Below, one piece after another: positions 1-8,890 of a stretch of DNA of 45,093 bases; positions within the stretch are counted from its first letter, which is position 1; each line of letters starts with the position of its first letter. Position numbers and translations under genes: made by a program. Source of the DNA: Nitrospira japonica (lineage in GTDB: Bacteria; Nitrospirota; Thermodesulfovibrionia; Thermodesulfovibrionales; SM23-35); the NCBI GenBank assembly GCA_020725385.1, contig DYFC01000029.1, forward strand, positions 1-45,093. Reading direction: 5' to 3'. Below the pieces are notes generated by a model that did not search any database, was not told the DNA's origin, and saw nothing but the letters and a program-made list of their open reading frames with translations.

Positions 1-31
1 GATGCGATATTGAAGGAATAGGAGGTAGGAA

Positions 32-1549
32 ATGGCAGATAAAGAAAAGAAACGCACAGAAGGTTTGCCAGAGCCGCCGGCAGAGATAGTTGTTGCAGAG
101 ACAAAACCAAAATTTGACTGGAAAAGAGTATTTTTTATCTTATTGGGATTAGGTGTATTTTTTCTTATATATTTTATGCCGCCTTGGCCAGATGCGGTAG
201 ACCCTGTAGGGAAACATTTCACTTTATCCCAACAGGGGAAAGGAGCCATCGCCTTATTTGCAATGGCAGGCATATGGTGGGTATTTGAAGTAGTTCCGAT
301 TGGAGTAACAGGTATAGCAATTGGAGTAATGCAGGCATTATTTTCAATCCGTTCTGCAAAAGATGCATTTAAAGACTTTATGGATCCTTCGGTCATGTTT
401 ATTTTTGCATCAGTTGTAGTAGGTGTTGCATTTACAAAAACAGGATTAACAAAAAGACTTGCATATAAAATGCTTCAGATTGTTGGTGAAAAAACGAGCA
501 TGATTCTACTGGGAGCACTGGTTGTAACAGCAGGACTTGCTCATGTTATGGCACACACTGCTGCAGCCGCAACAGTTTTTCCCATTTTACTTGCAATAAA
601 TGCACTTTATGGAGAAGGTGAAAGGCCAACAAAGTTCGGCAAATCATTGTTTATCGGTATGGCATATGCAGCAGGTGCCGGGAGCGTAATTACATTTCTT
701 GGTTCTGCAAGAGCAGCAGCAGGAGCTGGAATGTTTCAGGAATTTACTGGAAGAACAGTTGGTTTTTTTGAGCTTTCAAAATACGCATTTATAATTGGCT
801 GGGGAATGGTATTTTTAATCTGGTTATACCTGATGGTTTTTCTTAAACCCGAAAAAAGCATAGTGCCGGGGTTAAGAGAAAGAGTTGGAAAACTTTCAAA
901 AGAATTAGGACCTATAACAAGAGATGAGATATTTGTCATTATAACAGTACTTGGAGCAATAGCTGTTATGTCCATGCAGTCATTTGTGCCTACTTTAAAG
1001 TCATTGGACAGAGCTGCAATAATGCTTGTTTCGACATTAATATTCTTCTTATTTAGAGTTCTTACTGTCAAAGAACTTGAAGACATTCCCTGGAATATCA
1101 TTCTTCTTTTCAGCGGTGCAATGAGTATAGGTTTCTGCCTGTGGAAAACAGGAGCAGCACAATGGATGGCTGTCAATTGGCTTGTAATGTTCCAGCACGC
1201 TCACTGGCTTGTTTTTGTTTTAAGCATAGCAACATTTGTACTTATAATGACTAATTTTATTATGAATGTTGCTGCAATTGCTATCTCATTGCCTGTTTCA
1301 TTGGTTATTGCCCCGTATCTTGGAGTTGCACCTGATGTTATTTTCTATTCCTCATTAATGACAGCAGGTATGCCTTTTATTCTTCTGATCGGAGCTGCAC
1401 CAAATGCAATAGCGTATGAATCAAGACAATTTACTACAGGAGAATTCTTCAAGCATGGATTACTATTGAGTGTTTTACTTGTTGCGTTTATAGGATTAGC
1501 AATTTTAACCTTCTGGCCGATGCTTGGAATGCCAATATTACTTAAATAA
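32..1549 (+). CDS. SLC13/DASS-family anion permease
   Basis: Inner-membrane secondary transporter of the divalent anion:sodium symporter (SLC13, IT superfamily) type, 505 residues, a usual length for the family. The first 30 or so residues are charged and cytosolic. About a dozen hydrophobic segments follow from residue 32, including a DPSVMFIFASVVVGVAF stretch near residue 113 and a second Asn-rich stretch (TNFIMNVAAIAISLP) near residue 410, in line with the two inverted repeats of this fold. A GGAGG box lies 7 nt before the ATG. It is followed by a CBS protein and a second IT-type permease on the same strand, so the three may form one transport unit. The substrate (sulfate, dicarboxylate or another anion) cannot be read from sequence. 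Family is confident, substrate unknown. Confidence 0.85.
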   Translation: MADKEKKRTEGLPEPPAEIVVAETKPKFDWKRVFFILLGLGVFFLIYFMPPWPDAVDPVGKHFTLSQQGKGAIALFAMAGIWWVFEVVPIGVTGIAIGVMQALFSIRSAKDAFKDFMDPSVMFIFASVVVGVAFTKTGLTKRLAYKMLQIVGEKTSMILLGALVVTAGLAHVMAHTAAAATVFPILLAINALYGEGERPTKFGKSLFIGMAYAAGAGSVITFLGSARAAAGAGMFQEFTGRTVGFFELSKYAFIIGWGMVFLIWLYLMVFLKPEKSIVPGLRERVGKLSKELGPITRDEIFVIITVLGAIAVMSMQSFVPTLKSLDRAAIMLVSTLIFFLFRVLTVKELEDIPWNIILLFSGAMSIGFCLWKTGAAQWMAVNWLVMFQHAHWLVFVLSIATFVLIMTNFIMNVAAIAISLPVSLVIAPYLGVAPDVIFYSSLMTAGMPFILLIGAAPNAIAYESRQFTTGEFFKHGLLLSVLLVAFIGLAILTFWPMLGMPILLK

Positions 1550-1557
1550 TAATCCCT

Positions 1558-1597
1558 CCTCTCTCCTCCTCTTAGACTAAGGGGAGGCTGAGAGGGG
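1558..1597 (+). terminator. GC-rich hairpin after the first permease
   Basis: A long imperfect inverted repeat. CCTCCTCTTAG pairs with CTAAGGGGAGG around a one-base centre, and an outer CCTCTCT/AGAGGGG stem is separated by a 3-nt bulge. A T-rich tract follows (TTAATTATTTATTTTTT). It stands out from the AT-rich surroundings and could be an intrinsic terminator or processing hairpin between the permease and the CBS gene, or a dispersed palindromic repeat. Confidence 0.55.
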
Positions 1598-1633
1598 TTA
1601 ATTATTTATTTTTTAGAGATAAACGGGGGTTTT

Positions 1634-2122
1634 ATGAAGGCTGAAGATTTAATGATACCTGTTCAGGATTATTTAAAACCCGAACAGACTTTAAAAGAAG
1701 CGGTTAATCTTCTTAAGACAGCAAAAAAGGGCGAAGAAAGAGTAGGCGCAAAGGGACTGCCTGTTCTTGATGAAGCAGGAAAACTCGTGGGAATGCTTTC
1801 TATGAGGGATATTCTCAAGGCAGTACATCCCACATATATGGATATAATGAATCTTGGGAAATTCACATGGGATGGAATGCTTGAAGAAGCTGCAAAGAAA
1901 ATTGCGGATAAAAAAGTTTATACATTGATGTCAAAAGATGTCATAACAGTTAAAGAAGAGTCACCCTTAATGGATGCTGTAGATAATATGATTAAAAATA
2001 ATATAAAAAGATTGCCTGTTGTTGATAACAACGGAAAAGTAACCGGAATGATATATGAGAGAGATTTATTTTTTGCAATCGTAAAATCCATGCTGAATGA
2101 AAATATAGGAGGTGAAAAATGA
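1634..2122 (+). CDS. Tandem CBS-domain protein
   Basis: Small cytosolic protein of 162 residues made almost only of two CBS domains, about residues 4-60 (GLPVLDEAGKLVGMLSMRDI) and 102-155 (RLPVVDNNGKVTGMIYERDL). CBS pairs bind adenine nucleotides and commonly regulate partner enzymes or transporters. The gene lies between two IT-superfamily permeases and overlaps the second by 4 bp (ATGA), so translational coupling and regulation of the adjacent permease(s) are the natural inference. A G-rich box (CGGGGG) precedes the ATG. The ligand is unknown. Confidence 0.85.
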   Translation: MKAEDLMIPVQDYLKPEQTLKEAVNLLKTAKKGEERVGAKGLPVLDEAGKLVGMLSMRDILKAVHPTYMDIMNLGKFTWDGMLEEAAKKIADKKVYTLMSKDVITVKEESPLMDAVDNMIKNNIKRLPVVDNNGKVTGMIYERDLFFAIVKSMLNENIGGEK

Positions 2123-3486
2123 CTGAAGAAGTAAAAGCCGCAACCGAGGTTGTCATGGGTACACAGTTTTGGGTAGCTACAGCAATATTTATTCTTGTTT
2201 ACGGATTAATAGTTACTGAGAAAATACATAAGACAATCCTTGCGATTGTAGGAGCTGCAACAATGATTATCCTCAGGATTGTCACTCAGGAAGACGCTTT
2301 CCATAACATAGAACTGGGTGTGGACTGGAATGTTATCTTCCTTCTAATAAGTATGATGATTATTATAAACATTATGAAGCCGACAGGAGTATTTGAATAT
2401 ATTGCAATAAAAAGCGCAAAAATAGCTAAGGGGAAACCTTTTGCTATCATGGCAATATTTTCAACTGTAACAGCAGTAGTATCTGCCTTTCTTGATAATG
2501 TTACAACCGTTTTATTAATAGCTCCAGTTACAATGCTTATTTGTCAAGCTCTTGAACTTGATGTTGTACCATTTTTACTTACTGAAGCAATAGCATCAAA
2601 CATAGGCGGAACTGCAACATTAATTGGAGACCCCCCAAACATTATGATAGCATCAAAAGCTCAACTGGATTTTATGGCATTTATATATCATCTTACACCT
2701 GTTATTATTATATGTCTTATAGTTTATGTCATAACACTTAAGTTTGTTTTTGGTAGAAAGCTGAAAGTAAAAGATGAGTTAAGACAAAGAATAATGGAAA
2801 TGAATGAAAAGGAAGCGATAAAAGACCCTGTTCTACTCAGGAAATCTCTTGTTGTACTTGCCATTACAATTGGAGGATTTATTTTCCACGGGATGCTTCA
2901 TTTTGAACCTGCAACAATCGCTCTTGCAGGAGCTGGTTTGCTTCTTCTTGTTTCAGGAATCAAGGAGCCTCATCATATTTTGGCTGAAGCAGAATGGGCA
3001 ACACTTTTCTTTTTCATTGGTCTTTTTATCATAATAGGTGGAGTTGTAAAGGTCGGTCTCATTAAATGGATGTCTATTAAAGTCCTTGAAATCACGCAAG
3101 GTAACCTTTTTGGAACATCAATGATTATAATGTGGTTTTCTGCTTTTGCTTCAGCTTTTATAGACAATATTCCCTATGTTGCTACCATGAACCCTTTAAT
3201 TATAGATATGGCAAAACAATTGTGGCCCAACGTTACAGGAATAGAACTTCTTCATCACCCAGATCTTATGCCTATTTGGTGGTCTTTAGCCCTTGGCGCA
3301 TGTCTTGGAGGAAACGGAACAGCAATAGGTGCATCGGCTAATGTAGTAGTATGTGGTATGGCAGAAAAAATGGGCAGTCCTATTTCATTTAAAAGATGGA
3401 TGCTTTATGGTATGCCATTAATGATTCAGTCGGTTATTATAACAACAATATACGTTTGGCTCAGATATTATGTCTTGAAAATATAA
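2119..3486 (+). CDS. ArsB/NhaD-type IT-superfamily permease
   Basis: Polytopic membrane protein of 455 residues from the ion transporter superfamily that includes ArsB, NhaD and SLC13 carriers. Diagnostic repeat motifs are visible: FLDNVTTVLLIAPVT near residue 120, GGTATLIGDPPN near 170, and in the second half FIDNIPYVATMNP near 350 and GNGTAIGASANVV near 402. The gene overlaps the CBS gene by 4 bp and has an AGGAGG box. The families overlap too strongly to decide between Na+/H+ exchange, oxyanion efflux or anion uptake. The arsenic island 16 kb away has its own Acr3 pump, so an arsenite role for this gene is not favoured. Confidence 0.85.
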   Translation: MTEEVKAATEVVMGTQFWVATAIFILVYGLIVTEKIHKTILAIVGAATMIILRIVTQEDAFHNIELGVDWNVIFLLISMMIIINIMKPTGVFEYIAIKSAKIAKGKPFAIMAIFSTVTAVVSAFLDNVTTVLLIAPVTMLICQALELDVVPFLLTEAIASNIGGTATLIGDPPNIMIASKAQLDFMAFIYHLTPVIIICLIVYVITLKFVFGRKLKVKDELRQRIMEMNEKEAIKDPVLLRKSLVVLAITIGGFIFHGMLHFEPATIALAGAGLLLLVSGIKEPHHILAEAEWATLFFFIGLFIIIGGVVKVGLIKWMSIKVLEITQGNLFGTSMIIMWFSAFASAFIDNIPYVATMNPLIIDMAKQLWPNVTGIELLHHPDLMPIWWSLALGACLGGNGTAIGASANVVVCGMAEKMGSPISFKRWMLYGMPLMIQSVIITTIYVWLRYYVLKI

Positions 3487-3500
3487 TTCATTTAAATATC

Positions 3501-5441
3501 TTAAGAAAGGGGCAGGGTTGCTGTCAATCTTGTCCCTTTTCCAGTAGAAGAGTCGATTAATAATTTACCATTCAGTAGTGAAATTCTTTCATGCATCCAT
3601 TTCAAACCTGCTGAATTGCCAAGGGCTTTAACTGTTGAATAATCAAAGCCTATGCCTTTATCTTCAATATTTATTAAAAGATTATTAGAATCGGCTTTAA
3701 TTAAAACCATAACTTCATTTGCACAGGAATGCCTTGCTACATTCATTAGAGCTTCTTGAATAATACGGTAAACTGCTGTCTCAATTTCAGGTTTAAAGCG
3801 CATATTCAGACCTTCGTGTGAGAAATTTACTTTTATTTTTGTCTGTGTTTTAAATCTATCAAAATGCCATAAAAGTGCGGGTAAAATACCTTTTTCATCA
3901 AGCATAAAAGGTCTTAAGTCCAGAGACATATTTTTCACTCTTGTAAGTAAATCCTGAACAGCGTTCTGAATATCAGAAAGACACGCTTCATTTTCAACCG
4001 ATTGAGTATTAATCATCATATCAAGCACATGTTTAAGTCCATTTAAGGTCTGCCCTATTCCTTCATGTAATTCACGTGCAATATATTTGCGTTCAGCTTC
4101 CTGAATTTCTATCAAACGATTTGAAAGTGTTTTTAGTCTGTCTGTATATTTACGAAGTTTTTCCTCTGTTCTTTTTCGCTCAAATATTTCATCCTCGAGT
4201 TCTCTTATAACAGCTTCAAGTTGTCTTGTCCTCTGAATAACCCTGTGTTCAAGATCTTTGTTAAGCCTTTTTATCTCTTCCTCAGCCTGCCTTCTTTCGG
4301 TTATGTCCCTTATTACAATAACAGCCCCGGTTATTTTGTCCTGTTCAACTATAGGCGCGCTTGTATATTCAACAGGGAATTTTGTTCCGTCTTTCCTCCA
4401 TACTACTTCATCGGTAATATTAAAAAAAGTTTCGCCTTTTAATAAGGTCATAAGTATAGGACATTCTTCTCTTTCATACGCTGAACCATCAGACTTTGTA
4501 TGTCTTAAAATATAATGCAAATTTCTACCAATAAGTTCTTTTTCTGAATACCCTGTCATTCTTAATAAGGCAGGATTTACAAAAACTGTTTTGCCATTTC
4601 TATCAACTCCGTATATTCCGTCACCAACAGAATCCATAATTGTTTTTAATCTTATAAAATTCTTGGTGTTTGCTTCTTCGATTTCCTTATTTCTCGTAAT
4701 GTCAGTTAAAACTGCAAATGCTCCTGTAAATTCTCCTTTAGAATTAAAAATGGGTCTTGGAGAGAATATTACATAAAAATCACTGCCACCCTTTTTCTTT
4801 CCTTTTATTTCAAATGGGCTGCAAATATTCTTTCGAATTTTATTAAACTCATTTTTAAGAATTTCCTGATTTTCAAAATTGAAAAACTTCAACACAGGAT
4901 TCCCGAGTATTTCATTTCTACTGTATCCGGTTAACTCACAAACTTTATCATTTATAAAAGTTACAATCATATTTTCATTAACAACACCGAGCCCTTCATT
5001 CATTGTCTCGATTAACATTTGATAGCGCTCCATGCTTTTTCTGAGCGCCATTTCTGTTATTTTTATTCTGAGAATAGCCTGAATGCGTGCAATGAGTTCC
5101 GGAGCAGTAATAGGTCTTGTAATATAGCCATCTGCGCCAATTTCAAGGCCTTTTATCTGACTGTTTGATGAAATTTCCATCCCAGAAATGAGAACCACAT
5201 ACGTTCCAAACATTTCAGGGTCTTCTTTTATTTTCTTGCAAAGTTCAAAACCACTGGCATCAGGAAGCATTACATCAAGAAGGACAAGATCAGGACGGAT
5301 TTCTTTAATTTTCCGCAGACACTCATTTCCGGAGCATGCTTCAGTAACTTCATAACCGGCTGATTGCAGGATTGTAGAATTTAACTGTAATAAGTCAACA
5401 TCATCTTCAACACAAAGTATCTTTGCCTTAGGGTTTTCCAT
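3501..5441 (-). CDS. Hybrid sensor kinase: receiver-PAS-PAS-HisKA_3-HATPase
   Basis: Soluble 646-residue signalling protein with no membrane segment. Order: N-terminal receiver (about 6-122, acidic pair E12-D14, phosphoacceptor D56 in LVLLDVMLP), PAS (about 135-255), PAS (about 262-385), a short coiled coil, then a HisKA_3 dimerisation domain with H459 in ARELHEGIGQTL and a HATPase_c domain with a GIGFDY N-box/G1 region. HisKA_3 kinases normally phosphorylate NarL/LuxR-type regulators. The conserved receiver lysine before a proline is replaced by arginine (YITRPI). The leading receiver suggests that another kinase feeds into it. No partner regulator is adjacent; the nearest LuxR-type regulator (9693-10307) has a degenerate receiver. 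Confidence 0.9.
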   Translation of the reverse strand: MENPKAKILCVEDDVDLLQLNSTILQSAGYEVTEACSGNECLRKIKEIRPDLVLLDVMLPDASGFELCKKIKEDPEMFGTYVVLISGMEISSNSQIKGLEIGADGYITRPITAPELIARIQAILRIKITEMALRKSMERYQMLIETMNEGLGVVNENMIVTFINDKVCELTGYSRNEILGNPVLKFFNFENQEILKNEFNKIRKNICSPFEIKGKKKGGSDFYVIFSPRPIFNSKGEFTGAFAVLTDITRNKEIEEANTKNFIRLKTIMDSVGDGIYGVDRNGKTVFVNPALLRMTGYSEKELIGRNLHYILRHTKSDGSAYEREECPILMTLLKGETFFNITDEVVWRKDGTKFPVEYTSAPIVEQDKITGAVIVIRDITERRQAEEEIKRLNKDLEHRVIQRTRQLEAVIRELEDEIFERKRTEEKLRKYTDRLKTLSNRLIEIQEAERKYIARELHEGIGQTLNGLKHVLDMMINTQSVENEACLSDIQNAVQDLLTRVKNMSLDLRPFMLDEKGILPALLWHFDRFKTQTKIKVNFSHEGLNMRFKPEIETAVYRIIQEALMNVARHSCANEVMVLIKADSNNLLINIEDKGIGFDYSTVKALGNSAGLKWMHERISLLNGKLLIDSSTGKGTRLTATLPLS

Positions 5442-5463
5442 ATAAAGGTAAAAAGGTGGTTTA

Positions 5464-5490
5464 TTAAAATAATTTCAAAAATTATTTTAA
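5464..5490. promoter_or_regulatory. Perfect 12-bp palindrome between divergent genes
   Basis: TTAAAATAATTT, then CAA, then AAATTATTTTAA: perfect 12-bp arms with a 3-nt centre. It lies between the divergent starts of the hybrid kinase (5441) and the radical SAM gene (5539). Its symmetry and position suit a dimeric operator. It also has A/T runs on both sides of a weak stem, so it could form a hairpin in either transcript. Confidence 0.45.
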
Positions 5491-5538
5491 TATAGTACCA
5501 TATAAATTAAAGAAAACAATAGAGTACAATTAACATTT

Positions 5539-6681
5539 ATGAAATATTTTTTAACAACCGATGCTGTTCTAAAATTTCTCGAAGAACCTTATATTTATAA
5601 TATTAAAAATGACGAACTTTATGAGCTTGATGAAAATTCATTTAAGTTTTTTACAGATTGTTCAACTGAAAACGGTTGTTACTCAGATGATATTGAATTC
5701 ATTAACTATTCTATAACCGAGAATCTATTAACCGAAAAATACATTCCAACGAAAAGACCCCTGTTAAGAAAATCTCCTGTCCCTTCCCTGCGTTATCTTG
5801 AACTTCAGATAACAAACAAATGCAACCTAAGATGTAAACATTGTTTTGTTGAGCAGAAAAATGATGAACTTGATTTAGAACAGATTAAAAAGGTTTTATC
5901 TGAATTTGAACAGATACAGGGCTTAAGAGTAATGATTACAGGTGGCGAACCCTTAATTCATAGTAAATTTATGGAAATAAATGAAATGCTCGCTGATTTC
6001 CGTATTAGAAGGGTACTTTTTACAAATGGCTTGCTAATAAATAAAAAATTATTAGATAAGCTCAATTTTCACGAAATTCAAATCAGTATTGATGGTCTTG
6101 AAAAATCTCATGATGCAATAAGAGGCAGCGGTAATTTTAAGAAAGCTATAAATGCTGTGCAACTTACACATGATTCAGGATATGATGTTTCTGTAGCAAC
6201 AATGATACATCGAAAGAATTTAAAGGATTTTGAAAAAATGAAGGAGATGTTTATTAAAATTGGTGTTAAGGATTGGACAGTTGATATACCTTGCGAAACC
6301 GGAAGATTAAAAGAGAATCCTGATTTTCAGATAAAACCCGATGAAGGCAGTAAATTCCTTTCGTATGGTTATGGAGGCGGATTACATTCAAGTGCCAAAG
6401 GATATGCATGCGGACTTCATCTGATAGCAGTTAATGCAGATGGATATGTGTCTAAATGTAGCTTTTATTCCCATACACCGGCAGGTCATATAAATGAAGG
6501 TCTCGAGACATGCTGGTTAAGAATTAAACCGATTGAACTTAAAAGTCTTAAATGTGACTGCAATTTTCTTGAAATATGCAGGGGAGGATGTAGATACAGA
6601 GCAGAAATTTCTGGAGACCCTTTAGGAAAAGACCCTTACAAATGTTACTATTATAGAAAAAATTCAAGGGCTAAAAGATGA
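5539..6681 (+). CDS. Radical SAM/SPASM protein with N-terminal RRE-like domain
   Basis: Cytosolic 380-residue Fe-S enzyme. The radical SAM cluster ligands are C95, C99 and C102 (CNLRCKHC), followed by a GGEPL motif that contacts SAM. The C-terminus has the cysteine-rich SPASM region (CDCNFLEICRGGCRYR and a final YKCYYY), which binds extra clusters. The first 70 residues (IYNIKNDELYELDENSFKF) resemble a PqqD/RRE-type winged-helix peptide-binding domain, as in peptide maturases, but no convincing precursor peptide lies beside it. Heme-modifying SPASM enzymes are an alternative. There is no Shine-Dalgarno box. A TACAAT box ends 8 nt before the ATG, suggesting a nearly leaderless mRNA. Confidence 0.85.
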   Translation: MKYFLTTDAVLKFLEEPYIYNIKNDELYELDENSFKFFTDCSTENGCYSDDIEFINYSITENLLTEKYIPTKRPLLRKSPVPSLRYLELQITNKCNLRCKHCFVEQKNDELDLEQIKKVLSEFEQIQGLRVMITGGEPLIHSKFMEINEMLADFRIRRVLFTNGLLINKKLLDKLNFHEIQISIDGLEKSHDAIRGSGNFKKAINAVQLTHDSGYDVSVATMIHRKNLKDFEKMKEMFIKIGVKDWTVDIPCETGRLKENPDFQIKPDEGSKFLSYGYGGGLHSSAKGYACGLHLIAVNADGYVSKCSFYSHTPAGHINEGLETCWLRIKPIELKSLKCDCNFLEICRGGCRYRAEISGDPLGKDPYKCYYYRKNSRAKR

Positions 6682-6720
6682 TGAAACAAGTTCAGCATAG
6701 AAATTTTTATGAGTAAATTT

Positions 6721-6757
6721 TTGAGAAATGTCTGCATTATTCGGGTAAAATAACGTA
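6721..6757 (+). promoter_or_regulatory. Putative promoter giving a leaderless transcript
   Basis: TTGAGA (6721-6726) and TAAAAT (6746-6751), 19 bp apart, resemble -35 and -10 boxes. The ATG of the next gene begins at 6758, 6 nt past the -10 box, where transcription would be expected to start. No ribosome binding site fits in between. Confidence 0.45.
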
Positions 6758-7705
6758 ATGGAGAAAATAAGAATAGGTGTTAGTTCATGTCTTCTCGGGG
6801 AGAAAGTACGCTATGATGGCGGTCATAAACATGACCGGTATATAACCGATACTCTTGGCAACTTTTTTGAATATATTTCTGTATGCCCTGAAGTTGAATG
6901 CGGACTACCGGTACCGAGAGAAGCAATGCACCTAATTGGTGATTATAAATCTCCACGTCTTGTAACAATCAGAACCGGCATTGATCATACTGAAAAAATG
7001 CTCAAATGGATAGAAAAAAAGTTGATCCAGCTTGAGAAAGAGAATTTATGCGGCTTTATATTCAAAAGTAGATCCCCGAGTTCTGGAATTAAAGATGTCA
7101 AAATTTACAGCCCATCCGGTATGCCATCAGGAAAAGGCGCAGGTTTATTTGGAGGTGCATTCATCAAGAACTTTCCAAATATTCCTGTTATTGATGAAGG
7201 CAGACTCCATGATCCTGTTTTAAGAGAGAATTTCATTGAAAGAGTCTTTATCTTTTATAAATGGCAAAAATTATTAAAAGATTCTTATAATTTAAAGGGG
7301 TTGATGGATTTTCATACAAAACATAAACTTTTAATAATGTCCCATAGTCAAAAACATTTAAGTTTACTTGGCAAACTTGTTGCCGGTGCAAAATCAAAAT
7401 ATAAAGATAATCTATTTGCCGAGTACATAAATTTATTAACAGAAGCAATGAAGCTTATTGCGACAGTAAAGAAAAATACAAATGTTTTACAACATATAGC
7501 AGGTTATTTTAAGAACAATCTCCCACACGATGACAAACAGGAATTACTGGATATTATAGATAATTACCACAAAGGTTTTTTACCGTTGATTGTTCCTGTA
7601 ACACTTCTAAACCATTACACAAGGAAATTCAATACTTCTTATCTTAAAGATCAGGCTTATCTCAACCCTCATCCTCTGGAATTGATGTTAAGAAACCACG
7701 TTTAA
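6758..7705 (+). CDS. DUF523-DUF1722 fusion protein
   Basis: 315-residue cytosolic protein. Residues 1-150 are a DUF523 domain (start GVSSCLLGEKVRYDGG, then CPEVECGLPVPREAMHL and SRSPSSGIKD). Residues about 190-310 are DUF1722 (YbgA-type; DFHTKHKLLIMSHSQKHL and a C-terminal LIVPVTLLNHY). The two domains are often fused or adjacent in bacteria. The exact biochemical role is unsettled. The conserved cysteines C11, C43 and C48 suggest metal or thiol chemistry. The start is fixed by the family motif at residue 7. No Shine-Dalgarno sequence is present, and the promoter-like boxes end 6 nt before the ATG. Confidence 0.85.
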   Translation: MEKIRIGVSSCLLGEKVRYDGGHKHDRYITDTLGNFFEYISVCPEVECGLPVPREAMHLIGDYKSPRLVTIRTGIDHTEKMLKWIEKKLIQLEKENLCGFIFKSRSPSSGIKDVKIYSPSGMPSGKGAGLFGGAFIKNFPNIPVIDEGRLHDPVLRENFIERVFIFYKWQKLLKDSYNLKGLMDFHTKHKLLIMSHSQKHLSLLGKLVAGAKSKYKDNLFAEYINLLTEAMKLIATVKKNTNVLQHIAGYFKNNLPHDDKQELLDIIDNYHKGFLPLIVPVTLLNHYTRKFNTSYLKDQAYLNPHPLELMLRNHV

Positions 7706-7729
7706 GATGAAAGATTTATTTAAACTTTC

Positions 7730-8890
7730 TTAAATTTTATTTTTTGCAGCTTCTTTTATTAATTCCTGTCCTATAACATTTCTCTGTATCTGATTTGTGC
7801 CTTCGTATATCTGCAATATTTTTGCATCCCTCATCATTTTTTCAACGGGATATTCCCTCATATAGCCCGAACCGCCCATTACCTGTACTGCATTTGTAGT
7901 CACCCTCATTGCCATATCAGTAGCAAATACCTTTGAGATTGCAGATTCCTTAGTAAAATCCTTAGCCCCGCTGTCAACATAGCGGGCAACAGCATAAACC
8001 AGAGCTCTTGCCGCTTCAATTTCAATAGCCATATCTGCAAGCATATGCTGAACAGCCTGAAAACTTATTATAGGATGACCGAACTGAATTCTCTGTCTTG
8101 CAAACTTAAGGGCTTCTTCAAATGCACCCTGTGCAAGCCCTACTCCTTGCGCTCCAACTCCAGCCCTTGCGTTATCGAGAGTTTTCATTGCAATAATAAA
8201 CCCGAGCCCTTCCCTTCCTATTAAATTCTCACGTGGAATTCTGCAATTGTCAAAAATAAGCTCCCTTGTTGAAGATGCTCTGATACCCATTTTCTTCTCT
8301 TTCTTACCAAAAGTGAATCCAGGTGTGCCTTTTTCTACAACAAAAGCCGAAGCACCTCTTGCTCCCTTTGAACGGTCTGTTAAAGCAATAATAGTATATA
8401 TTTCAGCCTCACCACCATTGGTAATCCACTGTTTTGTCCCGTTCAAAATATATTCATTACCATCAAGTTTTGCTGTGGTCTGAATTCCTGCAGCATCACT
8501 GCCGGCATTTGCTTCGGTTAATCCGAAAGCAACAAGTCTTTTCCCGGTTGCTATATCAGGCAGATATTTCTTCTTTTGTTCTTCAGAGCCATATAGTAAT
8601 AAAGGGTATGTCCCGAGTGCGTTTGCAGCATAGCTTGTTGCAACAGCAAGACATGCTCTTGAAAGCTCTTCTACTGCTAAACATAACTCAAGACAACCTT
8701 TGCCGAGTCCACCATATTCCTCTGGTATAAATAATCCAAAAAGGTCTGACTGTGCAAGAACATTCATAATTTCCCACGGGAATTCTTCTTTCTCATCAAG
8801 TTCTGCTCTCACAGGTACGACCTTTTCTTCAGCAATCTGCCTTGCAAGATCTCTAATCATAATCTGTTCTTCATTAAGAAAATAATCCAT
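7730..8890 (-). CDS. Acyl-CoA dehydrogenase
   Basis: FAD-dependent short/medium-chain type acyl-CoA dehydrogenase, oxidising acyl-CoA to trans-2-enoyl-CoA with electrons passing to ETF. From the chosen start it has 386 residues, a typical length. Visible signatures: FGLTEANAGSDA, the flavin/substrate loop WITNGGEA, the C-terminal MGGSGYMREYPVEKMMRD and the YEGTNQIQRN region, which in this family carries the catalytic glutamate and FAD contacts. The start is set at the ATG at 8890 because GGAGG lies 5 nt before it; an upstream in-frame ATG at 8935 lacks a ribosome binding site. No ETF, thiolase or CoA ligase lies nearby, so the substrate is open. Confidence 0.93.
   Translation of the reverse strand: MDYFLNEEQIMIRDLARQIAEEKVVPVRAELDEKEEFPWEIMNVLAQSDLFGLFIPEEYGGLGKGCLELCLAVEELSRACLAVATSYAANALGTYPLLLYGSEEQKKKYLPDIATGKRLVAFGLTEANAGSDAAGIQTTAKLDGNEYILNGTKQWITNGGEAEIYTIIALTDRSKGARGASAFVVEKGTPGFTFGKKEKKMGIRASSTRELIFDNCRIPRENLIGREGLGFIIAMKTLDNARAGVGAQGVGLAQGAFEEALKFARQRIQFGHPIISFQAVQHMLADMAIEIEAARALVYAVARYVDSGAKDFTKESAISKVFATDMAMRVTTNAVQVMGGSGYMREYPVEKMMRDAKILQIYEGTNQIQRNVIGQELIKEAAKNKI

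Noticed and set aside
2119..3486. Second permease as an arsenite pump (ArsB)
   Set aside because: It is related to ArsB by superfamily only, sits with a CBS protein and another anion permease, and is far from arsR. The island has Acr3.
6709..6753. 14-codon frame between the radical SAM and DUF523 genes as a precursor peptide
   Set aside because: It has no ribosome binding site, no leader/core pattern, and overlaps the proposed promoter of the next gene.
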